Of a DNA stretch of 9,247 nucleotides, positions 1 through 5,740 are shown piece by piece. The DNA comes from Lachnospiraceae bacterium (GTDB lineage: Bacteria > Bacillota > Clostridia > Lachnospirales > Lachnospiraceae), in assembly GCA_017461685.1 (NCBI GenBank), contig JAFTXF010000126.1:1-9247 (forward strand), in the 5' to 3' direction. Below the pieces are notes generated by a model, which made no database searches, was not told the origin of the DNA, and saw only the letters and a list, made by a program, of their open reading frames with translations. The first letter of the stretch is position 1; each line of letters begins with the position of its first letter. A program made the position numbers and the translations under genes.

Positions 1-165
1 AATGGCTACCGTATTGTCAAATACAGTAGCAACTACCATTGCAATCACGCTTATTATGGCAAGTGGCAGACTGATGAAGGTCAATGCTCTCCAGGGTCTG
101 ACCGCTTTTCGCTTCGCCTTGCGAAGCTTCTTCTTTTCCTGTATATTATCATCTTTCTTTTCCAT
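1..165 (-). CDS. N-terminus of a membrane-anchored protein, truncated by the window edge
   Basis: Fifty-five codons are visible, starting at ATG 165 and running off the left edge. The start is set by a GGGAGG ribosome site at 171-176, five bases upstream. The product begins with a strongly basic cytoplasmic segment of about 25 residues rich in Lys and Arg. A single hydrophobic helix follows (about residues 28-47, beginning after the RPWRAL motif), and then the first residues of an extracytoplasmic part. There is no lipobox Cys, so it is probably a signal anchor. The gene lies 57 bases after the TlpA-like gene with no terminator between them, so it may be the last visible member of that operon or have its own promoter. 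The family cannot be decided from this stub. Some membrane-anchored glycoside hydrolases of clostridia start in a similar way, but that is only a guess. Confidence 0.7.
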   Translation of the reverse strand, partial: MEKKDDNIQEKKKLRKAKRKAVRPWRALTFISLPLAIISVIAMVVATVFDNTVAI

Positions 166-222
166 ACGCACCTCCCGGATGTTAGTTAGTATGGCAATTT
201 TCAGGAAATTTATAAGCGTTTT

Positions 223-933
223 TTACGGAAGTTCCAAAAGCGCAATCCCCTGCTCCAGTGTCTCTCTGCCCATGGCTCCCATACCATAAGCTACACCGTA
301 GCCTTCTGCATCAATGAAATAGGTCGTTGGCAAAGAACTCACACCATAGGCGTAGGCTGCTTCATAATCCAAATCAAAATATACCGGAAAAGTATAATCG
401 GTTTCATCAAGGAATTCCTGCGCACTCTCCAAAGTCTCCTGATATCCGTCAGTCATATTAACCATCAGGAAATGAATCTCCTCTCCGTACTCCTGATATA
501 TCTCTTCAAAATCCGGCATCTCGCTTTTACAAGGCCCACACCAGCTGGCCCAGAAATTTAAAATCACCGGTTTGCCGCGAAAGTCAGACAACTGTACTTC
601 ATTGCCTTCACGGTCGTATACCGTAAAATCCGGTACGGTTTCCATTGCAGGCTCTGTTTCTGTGGCATTGTCTGCTGCAACTTCTGACTGACTTCCTTCT
701 GCGGACTCTCCCGGCCGAGTGTTGCCTGGGATATTTCCTGCCTGATTTTCCTCTGTTTTATCCCCACTTACAGTTTCACCGGCCGCTTCTTCGTCCACAG
801 CGGTACCTGCTCCGGAAATCCCCAACTGTGGCATCTGAAACTGACTGCCCAGCCTGCTGTACAGCACTCCTGCACCTCCTATCAGCAGAACCAGTACCAC
901 CAATACGACTAAAAGTGTCTTTTTATCCTTCAT
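223..933 (-). CDS. Membrane-anchored TlpA/ResA-like thioredoxin (thiol:disulfide oxidoreductase)
   Basis: A 236-residue protein. Residues 6-25 form an N-terminal hydrophobic anchor with no lipobox Cys. Residues about 40-97 are an acidic, low-complexity linker rich in Glu, Thr, Gly and Ala. From about residue 98 there is a thioredoxin fold of the TlpA/AhpC-TSA type. The redox motif WCGPC is at 131-135, preceded by the typical LNFWAS strand, and the cis-proline loop SSLPTTYFID is near residue 202. The domain should face outside the membrane and reduce or exchange disulfides, taking electrons from CcdA. The gene starts eight bases after the ccdA stop. Its ribosome site (AGGAG) overlaps the end of ccdA, so translation is probably coupled. 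The linker is longer than in a minimal ResA. The actual substrate (cytochrome c, methionine sulfoxide reductase or another secreted thiol protein) cannot be read from the window. Confidence 0.9.
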   Translation of the reverse strand: MKDKKTLLVVLVVLVLLIGGAGVLYSRLGSQFQMPQLGISGAGTAVDEEAAGETVSGDKTEENQAGNIPGNTRPGESAEGSQSEVAADNATETEPAMETVPDFTVYDREGNEVQLSDFRGKPVILNFWASWCGPCKSEMPDFEEIYQEYGEEIHFLMVNMTDGYQETLESAQEFLDETDYTFPVYFDLDYEAAYAYGVSSLPTTYFIDAEGYGVAYGMGAMGRETLEQGIALLELP

Positions 934-941
934 ACATACTC

Positions 942-1604
942 CTAACTAAGTAAAGCCAATAATCTGCCCAATGTGCCTGTTGCCATCATAATACCAATCA
1001 CTACCAAAAGCAGACCGCAAATCACATTAATCATCTTATAATTACGTTTGATAAAATCAAAGGCGGACTTTAAACTGTCGATCAACACCGCACTTAACAC
1101 AAACGGCACACCCAGGCCTAAAGAATAGCACAAAAGCATAAACATACCTACAAGTGCCTGCCCCTGCTGAGAAGCCATGATCAGCGCAGAACCCAGAAAT
1201 GCACCTACGCAGGGTGTCCAGCCCACTGAAAAAATCATGCCAAACAATGCTGCTGAAAAAAATCCCAGGTTGTCCACATTGATGTTTTTTCTGTTTCCCC
1301 GGAAAATATTGATTCTAAAAATACCCAGATAATTCAATCCGAAAAATACAATTACCAAACCGGCCAAAACATTTACAATTCCCTGGTATCTGACCAGAAA
1401 ACTGCCCAAAGTACCGGCCAGTGCTCCCATTGCCACAAAGACTGCCGTAAAGCCTGCCACAAAACCGATGGCTGCCGTCAGTGTCCTTTTCGTACTGCGT
1501 TCACCGCCTCCTGCAAAATAGGACACATAAATCGGAAGCATAGGCAATAAACAAGGTGAAATAAACGTGATAATTCCTTCCAAAAATGAAATAATATATT
1601 GCAT
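942..1604 (-). CDS. ccdA: CcdA-type transmembrane thiol-disulfide electron carrier
   Basis: A 220-residue polytopic protein of the CcdA/DsbD-beta family (usual length about 220-240), with six predicted membrane helices. Two conserved cysteines sit in the family's Pro-Cys motifs: ISPCLLPMLP (Cys18) in helix 1 and GWTPCVG (Cys132) in helix 4. This pair carries reducing equivalents from cytoplasmic thioredoxin across the membrane to an outside thioredoxin-like partner, here almost certainly the TlpA-like protein encoded directly downstream. The ATG at 1604 is preceded by AGAGGA at a five-base spacing. It begins 27 bases after the upstream gene's stop, so the three genes look like one operon. No cytochrome c assembly genes are visible, so the pair may serve general extracytoplasmic thiol reduction. 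Confidence 0.93.
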   Translation of the reverse strand: MQYIISFLEGIITFISPCLLPMLPIYVSYFAGGGERSTKRTLTAAIGFVAGFTAVFVAMGALAGTLGSFLVRYQGIVNVLAGLVIVFFGLNYLGIFRINIFRGNRKNINVDNLGFFSAALFGMIFSVGWTPCVGAFLGSALIMASQQGQALVGMFMLLCYSLGLGVPFVLSAVLIDSLKSAFDFIKRNYKMINVICGLLLVVIGIMMATGTLGRLLALLS

Positions 1605-1631
1605 GCAAATCCTCTATTCATCCACACGTTC

Positions 1632-2084
1632 TTACTGTCTGTTAAAATAATCTATCCCTGCACTTGGGTTAAAATAAGTCCGGATATAACCGTCCGGTGA
1701 GAGAATTACAAACTCATTGCTCTCCTCCACATAATACACGTAATCCCCATCTTCTTCCTCTGTCTTGGTCAATACGTCCGGATGATAAATCACGGCGCAG
1801 GCAGCCTCCTCATATGCCTCCATGGACTCGAAGCCCATCTCCACACCATGCTTTTCGTAGTGTTGCTCTAAGAGGTCGTCGTTGCGGAAGTAGTAGGCGA
1901 CGTAATCCTCAGGGAGTGTTTCGAAACTTGTTTCCTGCTCTGCAGACGCATCTGTTAATTGCTCTGTCTGCTCACTCCCCTGAACATCACTGTCATTACC
2001 TGCCTGATTACGCTCCAGATAAACTCCTGCAATGATTAAAACTACTGCTGCAATGATATAAATCATTCGCTTCTTTTTATTCAT
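1632..2084 (-). CDS. Membrane-anchored protein with a BECR (barnase/EndoU/colicin/RelE)-like putative ribonuclease domain
   Basis: A 150-residue protein. A basic N-terminus and hydrophobic helix (residues 7-20, no lipobox) form a signal anchor or signal peptide. A low-complexity Gln/Glu/Ser/Thr linker covers about 25-57, and a compact domain fills 58-150. The domain has the pattern YYFRNDD, then His75 and His79 in QHYEKHG, an acidic turn (EEEDGDYVYY), then NEFVILSPDGYIRTYFNP and a terminal DYFNRQ. I associate this layout with small nuclease toxin domains of the BECR superfamily found at the ends of clostridial polymorphic toxins. That link is from memory of the family pattern, not a search, and catalysis is unproven. 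It is first in the operon with ccdA and the TlpA-like gene. The start at 2084 has GAGAGG eight bases upstream. Only one Cys (Cys97) is present, so it is not an obvious disulfide client. No immunity gene is apparent. Confidence 0.6.
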   Translation of the reverse strand: MNKKKRMIYIIAAVVLIIAGVYLERNQAGNDSDVQGSEQTEQLTDASAEQETSFETLPEDYVAYYFRNDDLLEQHYEKHGVEMGFESMEAYEEAACAVIYHPDVLTKTEEEDGDYVYYVEESNEFVILSPDGYIRTYFNPSAGIDYFNRQ

Positions 2085-2230
2085 AATATGTACCTCTCAT
2101 TCCTTTCACTCACACGCGTTCCACTCACATGCATTCTCATTTAATAGGTAACTCCGGCATCCTGTCTCCTGCCGGCCGGAAGAAACGCAATTGCCGTATT
2201 TTTATTCATACAATAATATCATTAGCATAT
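2085..2230 (-). other. Leader region of the redox operon with a hairpin and a 15-base tandem repeat
   Basis: This gap lies between the trp-operon terminator and the BECR-like gene. It holds an inverted repeat CCGGCA (2154-2159) / TGCCGG (2170-2175) with a 10-base loop, and two adjacent imperfect 15-base direct repeats (2105-2119 and 2120-2134, 12 of 15 identical). The ribosome site of the next gene follows. A promoter for the redox operon should lie here. The A/T-rich stretch at about 2185-2230 is the likely place, but I could not assign convincing -35 and -10 boxes. Confidence 0.35.
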
Positions 2231-2262
2231 CAGAAAAAGCGGGAGGTGTCAAACCTCCCGCC
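2231..2262 (-). terminator. Intrinsic terminator of the trpXYZ operon
   Basis: An 8-base-pair perfect G/C-rich stem: gcgggagg (2239-2246) and cctcccgc (2254-2261), with a 7-base loop. Read on the minus strand the stem is followed directly by TTTTTCTG. It lies about 50 bases after the trpZ stop codon and ends the transport operon before the redox operon starts. Confidence 0.9.
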
Positions 2263-2310
2263 ACATTGGTAAAAATTGCTTTCTTTGTACAATCCACTTT
2301 TTACTGACAA

Positions 2311-3111
2311 TTATTTTGATAATAAAATCCTGTCGTTGTCCAGTGCATATCCGGTGCCTTCTTTAAAGCGTTTTAATAAATCCTCTACCGACAGTTTCGC
2401 TCGCTCTTCTCCTTTGACATCCAGCACAATATTGCCCTGTGTCATCAGCAGAGTACGGTTGCCCATGTCAAGTGCCTGCTGCATATTGTGGGTAATCATC
2501 ATACAGGTAATGTGATTTTCTTCCACAATATTCTTTGTCAATTCCAGCACCTTTTCCGCGGTAGCCGGGTCCAGTGCTGCGGTATGTTCATCCAACAGTA
2601 AGAGCTTCGGCGTCACCATAGTAGCCATCAAAAGTGTCAGCGCCTGTCTCTGACCGCCGCTCAGTAATCCTACCGGCTGTTTCAAACGGTCTTCCAAACC
2701 CATATTTAATAAGGAAAGCTTCTCCTGAAAGAATTCCTTGTCCTTTTTGCTGATGCGGCTGAAAGGCGATGTTCCGTGAGCCGTACGCAAATATGCCAAC
2801 GCCATATTTTCCTCAATGGTCATGCCCGGCGCCGTTCCCTTAATAGGGTCCTGGAATAAACGTCCTATGTATTTACTGCGCTTATATTCCGGTGTAAAGG
2901 TAATATCCTCGCCTCCCAGGCTGATATTTCCGTCATCCACATAAAATACTCCTGCAATCGCGTTAAATAAAGTGGATTTGCCTGCCCCGTTGGAACCGAT
3001 TATGGTTACAAAATCGCCCTCATTCAGGTGCAGAGACAAACCGTCCAATGCAGTCTTGGCATTTACCGTGCCCGGATAGAAGGTCTTGGAAATATTTTCA
3101 ATCTTTAACAT
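2311..3111 (-). CDS. trpZ: ABC transporter ATP-binding protein, tryptophan (aromatic amino acid) importer
   Basis: A 266-residue cytoplasmic ATPase that powers import. It has Walker A GSNGAGKST (39-47), a Q-loop LFQDP (about 85-89), the ABC signature LSGGQRQAL (150-158), Walker B LLLLDE ending at Glu175 followed by HTAALDP, and the switch His208 in ITHNM. The LDEHTAALDP form is typical of ATPases paired with the PF04392-type binding proteins and branched-chain-like permeases. The ATG at 3111 begins one base after the permease stop, and its GGGAGG ribosome site lies inside the last permease codons, so translation is coupled. The tryptophan assignment comes from the Trp-specific T-box at the head of the operon. 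The ATPase alone would not show it. The symbol follows the trpXYZ naming used for T-box-controlled transporters of this type. Confidence 0.88.
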   Translation of the reverse strand: MLKIENISKTFYPGTVNAKTALDGLSLHLNEGDFVTIIGSNGAGKSTLFNAIAGVFYVDDGNISLGGEDITFTPEYKRSKYIGRLFQDPIKGTAPGMTIEENMALAYLRTAHGTSPFSRISKKDKEFFQEKLSLLNMGLEDRLKQPVGLLSGGQRQALTLLMATMVTPKLLLLDEHTAALDPATAEKVLELTKNIVEENHITCMMITHNMQQALDMGNRTLLMTQGNIVLDVKGEERAKLSVEDLLKRFKEGTGYALDNDRILLSK

Positions 3112-3112
3112 A

Positions 3113-4021
3113 TTAACGACCTCCCTTTTTCTTTAATGTAGCTTTGCGCTTTTCAAAGGCCACCCATTCCTTAATACAAGGGAAGGCAATAGCCAGTGCT
3201 ACCACAATAGCAGTAATTAACTTCAGTCCCTGCACCGGTACAATCTTGGTGCGAAGCACGAAAGCATAAATCAGACGGTAAATGATAGAACCTACTACAG
3301 CGGCCACTGCACCCTTTACGATGCTGCGGCGGCCCAGCACCGTCTCACCGATAATCAGACATGCCAGTCCGATAACCACAATTCCGGTACCGCCGTTGAT
3401 ATCTGCGGCATTCTGGTACTGGCCCACCATAGCACCAGACAGTGCTGTCAGTGCGTTAGACAGACACAAACCAATCATAATCGTAAAGGTCGGATTAATA
3501 GAGGAAGCTCTGACCATATCCATATTGTTACCGGTAGCACGAATAGACAGACCTACGCGAGTGCCCAAAAACCACACAAGCAGTGCACCTGCGGCAAGTA
3601 CAATCAGTCCGGCAAGAAGCATCTCATAATATGCACCGCCGATACCGGTTTTCTTAAACATACTGAAAATGGTTTCTGTCTTTAACAGACTGACATTGGC
3701 GCTCCAGCCCATTACCATTAAATTCACTGTATAAAGACCGGTATTGGTAATAATACCTGCCAAAATCGGCGGAACCTTCAGGCAAGTCTGCAAAAAGGCA
3801 GTCACAAATCCTGCCATCATACCTGCAAGCATTGCCGCAGGAAATGCCAGAATCGGGTGTCCCGCCGCCGCAAAGGTTACGGACACCGCAGCTCCTAAAA
3901 CAAAGCAGCCGTCCGTGGTCAAATCTGCAATATCCAAAACCCGATAACTTAAAAATAATGCCATAGCAACCAAAGCGTATAAAAAACCTAACTCCAGTGC
4001 TGTTTGTACAATGTAAAGCAA
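3113..4021 (-). CDS. trpY: ABC transporter permease, tryptophan (aromatic amino acid) importer
   Basis: A 302-residue membrane protein of the branched-chain amino acid type permease family (BPD_transp_2) with about eight to ten hydrophobic helices. Visible motifs are LSYRVLDIADLTTDGCF near residues 24-40 and GLSIRATGNNMDMVRASSIN near 157-176, the latter being the probable coupling region that contacts the ATPase. The C-terminus is highly basic and cytoplasmic. The start is TTG at 4021. It is chosen because a GGAGG at about 4029-4033 sits seven bases upstream, and the nearby ATG at 4034 is out of frame and stops quickly. It follows trpX after a 96-base gap filled by a large palindrome, and its stop nearly touches trpZ. 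It forms the translocation channel for the substrate delivered by TrpX. Confidence 0.9.
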   Translation of the reverse strand: MLYIVQTALELGFLYALVAMALFLSYRVLDIADLTTDGCFVLGAAVSVTFAAAGHPILAFPAAMLAGMMAGFVTAFLQTCLKVPPILAGIITNTGLYTVNLMVMGWSANVSLLKTETIFSMFKKTGIGGAYYEMLLAGLIVLAAGALLVWFLGTRVGLSIRATGNNMDMVRASSINPTFTIMIGLCLSNALTALSGAMVGQYQNAADINGGTGIVVIGLACLIIGETVLGRRSIVKGAVAAVVGSIIYRLIYAFVLRTKIVPVQGLKLITAIVVALAIAFPCIKEWVAFEKRKATLKKKGGR

Positions 4022-4050
4022 AGCGCTTCCTCCATTTCTTTTTATTTCCG

Positions 4051-4096
4051 GGTGCTTGCGAAACTCACGGCCGCAGGGCGGAGTTTCGCAAACACC
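4051..4096. repeat. Intercistronic palindrome, copy 1 (REP-like)
   Basis: Two 16-base arms (4051-4066 and 4081-4096) are complementary except at one position, which becomes a U-G pair in the minus-strand transcript. The core is 14 bases and can form a small inner GCC/GGC hairpin. The element starts about 20 bases after the trpX stop. The minus-strand sequence after the stem is not U-rich, so it is not a standard terminator in the operon direction. It could protect the trpX mRNA 3' end or lower downstream expression. Its arms recur at 8756-8805. Confidence 0.8.
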
Positions 4097-4117
4097 TCAA
4101 TTTTTCCCTTTTACTAC

Positions 4118-5134
4118 CTATTCAGCAGTAGTAGTAACCTCTACGACAGTGCCCATGTCCTCGAATACGCTGTAATCCGCACCAATCGTTGCTGCTGTCT
4201 CGGTATTTACGGTAATAATTCCGCCGTCCATCAGATAGTAATCTTCCATACCTACCATGCCGTCCTGCATTGCCTGGAAAGCCAGGTCTGCTGTCTTGGT
4301 GCCCAGGTCAGTATAATTCACACCGCAGGTAGCAAATGCGCCGTTTCTAACGAAGGAATCTGCACCGGTGTAATGACGGATACCTGCTGCTGCCAAATCT
4401 TCATAAATGGCAAGCTCTGCTGCCATAATAACATTATCTGTCGGTGTGAAAATTGCGTCTACGCCATCTGCGATCAAAGCACTTGCTGCTGCAATAACCT
4501 CATCATTGGTTGCTGCGGTCTGCTCGTTGTAGGCAATTTCCATTTTGTCCAAATAAGCTTTTGCCTCTGCAATCGGAGTTGTACTGTTTGCTTCTGATAA
4601 GGAGTACAGTAAGCCAATGCTGTCAAGGTCCGGATTTTCAGCAAGCATCATATCTAAAATAAACTCTGTATTTAAAGCATCGCTGGTACCGGTTACATAT
4701 TCAATTCCTGTAAGCTCTGCGGTAGCAGGATCTGAAACAGCAGCGAAAACAACCGGAGTCTGGGTATCTGCTGCACAAGAAGTCATAACCTGAGCTGCCA
4801 GAGTTGCGATAGGGATAATAGCGTCCACGCCATCTGCAACCACCTGGTCACCAATCTGTTTTAAGGTCGTCTGGTCACCCTGGCCGGAATAAATCTCATA
4901 GGAAATTGTAATACTCTGCTCTGTTGCAATTGCATCTAAACGTGCTGCAACTGCTGTCGCTATTTCGTCCAAGGATGCATGATCCATCTGCTTTACAATG
5001 GCCACTGTATATTCGGAATCATTCTTTCCCGCAGTTCCATTGCTGTTTGCAGGTGCCCCACATGCTGCTACGGACAGAGCCATCACTACTGAACAACCAA
5101 TTGCTGCTAATTTCTTTACTAATTTTGCTTTCAT
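4118..5134 (-). CDS. trpX: ABC transporter substrate-binding lipoprotein, tryptophan (aromatic amino acid) importer
   Basis: A 338-residue lipoprotein of the PF04392 ABC substrate-binding family. Residues 1-24 are a lipoprotein signal peptide ending in a SVAAC lipobox, with Cys25 as the lipidated residue. A short Ser/Asn/Gly linker follows, then a two-lobed periplasmic-binding fold starting at about residue 42 (YTVAIVKQMDH). Family hallmarks are IYSGQGDQTTLKQIGDQ, VVFAAVSDPATAEL near 128-141 and FTPTDNVI near 229-236. The protein captures the ligand outside the membrane and docks on TrpY. The start at 5134 is preferred over the longer in-frame ATG at 5188, because GGAGA sits nine bases upstream of 5134 and the signal peptide begins there. 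The related family includes binders of Trp and Tyr. The choice of Trp rests on the UGG specifier in the leader. Confidence 0.9.
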   Translation of the reverse strand: MKAKLVKKLAAIGCSVVMALSVAACGAPANSNGTAGKNDSEYTVAIVKQMDHASLDEIATAVAARLDAIATEQSITISYEIYSGQGDQTTLKQIGDQVVADGVDAIIPIATLAAQVMTSCAADTQTPVVFAAVSDPATAELTGIEYVTGTSDALNTEFILDMMLAENPDLDSIGLLYSLSEANSTTPIAEAKAYLDKMEIAYNEQTAATNDEVIAAASALIADGVDAIFTPTDNVIMAAELAIYEDLAAAGIRHYTGADSFVRNGAFATCGVNYTDLGTKTADLAFQAMQDGMVGMEDYYLMDGGIITVNTETAATIGADYSVFEDMGTVVEVTTTAE

Positions 5135-5275
5135 AATATATATCTCCTTTTCATCCGGGTGATAGATGTGTGCCAATAAATTCCGCATGCAGTCTGCCCG
5201 TGCACGTCACAGCCTGCATCCAACAGAAGCTCCACCTCGTGATCTTCTGCTGCAGGAAAGAATACTTTCCTATGT
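5135..5275 (-). other. Untranslated leader between the T-box terminator and trpX
   Basis: About 140 bases of transcribed leader follow the T-box terminator, longer than needed for a ribosome site. Read on the minus strand it can form a GGAAAG/CTTTCC hairpin with a four-base loop just after the U-tract. It can also form a nine-pair stem between CAGCAGAAG and CTTCTGTTG. An open frame of 83 codons starting at 5382 runs through it, but that frame crosses the T-box and has no ribosome site, so I do not call it a gene. The trpX ribosome site GGAGA is at 5144-5148. Confidence 0.5.
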
Positions 5276-5317
5276 AATAAAAAGACACTCTCATCCCATC
5301 CATGGGACAAAAGTGTC
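5276..5317 (-). terminator. T-box-controlled intrinsic terminator
   Basis: On the minus strand GACACT (5317-5312) pairs with AGTGTC (5289-5284). An inner TCCCAT/ATGGGA stem is joined to it by U-G-rich pairs, giving about 16 pairs in all. The stem is followed by TTTTTATT. The 5' half includes the CCC that would otherwise pair with the GGG of the T-box sequence, so terminator and antiterminator exclude each other. Confidence 0.93.
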
Positions 5318-5547
5318 GAAACTTCTGCGATACCACCCAAATTGACCTCCTCACAATAAGGAAAGTCCACTCGCTTACGCATACCATCATATGCGTCCCG
5401 ACGGATAACGGGTGGGATCCCGTCAGCCCCTACTAAACCACTCGTTCAAGGCTGCCCTCCGAAGTCCATTCACTGACTGCTTCACACTCCCTTCACACCG
5501 CCGGGAACTCTCTGTAGATTCACATCTGTCAGCTACTACTCTTCTTC
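5276..5547 (-). ncRNA. T-box riboswitch leader, tryptophan specifier (UGG)
   Basis: Stem I spans 5547-5461, with basal GAAG/CTTC and then CTGAC/GTCAG helices around an internal specifier loop. Its upper part holds the AGAGAG and GGTGTGAAGGGAG segments typical of T-boxes. The 3' side of the loop reads TGAA-TGG-A directly after the GTCAG helix, which places the specifier TGG at 5468-5466 and means tRNA-Trp. Further on come the stem II/pseudoknot region with CCCGTTATC, a stem III hairpin (5396-5377), the T-box sequence GGGTGGTATCGC (5338-5327) and the overlapping terminator. Known mechanism: uncharged tRNA pairs at the specifier and at the UGGN bulge and stabilises the antiterminator. Here that would turn on trpXYZ when tryptophan is scarce. 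Confidence 0.95.
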
Positions 5548-5575
5548 ATAGGTTTGTCATATATTTGATATTGTC

Positions 5576-5604
5576 ATTATATGCACTTCATTTTCCTTTG
5601 TCAA
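5576..5604 (-). promoter_or_regulatory. Consensus sigma-A promoter of the T-box/trpXYZ operon
   Basis: On the minus strand TTGACA (5604-5599) and TATAAT (5581-5576) are both exact consensus and are separated by exactly 17 bases. Transcription would begin near 5569, about 22 bases before stem I of the T-box. With so strong a promoter, control of the operon must rest mainly on the riboswitch. Confidence 0.95.
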
Positions 5605-5740
5605 CTGTTTTTTGTAAAATTTTCTGCTGTTTTCGCATTTTTTTACACTGCCTCTCGGAAAACATTTTTGTACACAAAATACCTTGGAATTGTTATAATT
5701 TTCTGTCTATTTCAACATCTTTTCATGTATCCAAAGCCGC
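5605..5740 (-). other. fprA 3' region without a clear terminator
   Basis: This is A/T-rich sequence between the fprA stop and the trp promoter. I see only a weak ATTTTG/CAAAAAT inverted repeat around 5665-5685 and no G/C-rich stem with a U-run. Read-through from fprA into the T-box leader is therefore possible. Confidence 0.4.

Noticed and set aside
115..129. CTTCGC/GCGAAG inverted repeat inside the truncated first gene
   Set aside because: It is short and lies within the Lys/Arg codon-rich coding sequence, so chance is the simplest explanation. It does not match the arms of the palindrome family.
4051..4110. Palindrome at 4051-4096 followed on the plus strand by TTTTT as a possible antisense-direction terminator
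   Set aside because: The T-run starts several bases beyond the stem and there is no plus-strand gene to terminate. On the minus strand no U-run follows.
4004..4597. Plus-strand open frame of 197 codons
   Set aside because: It is antisense to trpX and covers the palindrome. The Cys-rich, repetitive translation is typical of the reverse frame of an Ala/Asp-rich gene.
5131..5382. Open frame of 83 codons on the minus strand overlapping the T-box and the trpX start
   Set aside because: It lies across T-box and terminator structure, has no ribosome site at its ATG, overlaps the trpX start, and gives no recognisable protein. It looks like chance openness in a structured leader.
5396..5425. Plus-strand ACGGG...CCCGT hairpin resembling a T-box GGGTGG motif
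   Set aside because: The GGGTGGGATCCCGT on the plus strand is the complement of the stem II/pseudoknot region of the real minus-strand T-box. No stem I or terminator exists in the plus direction.
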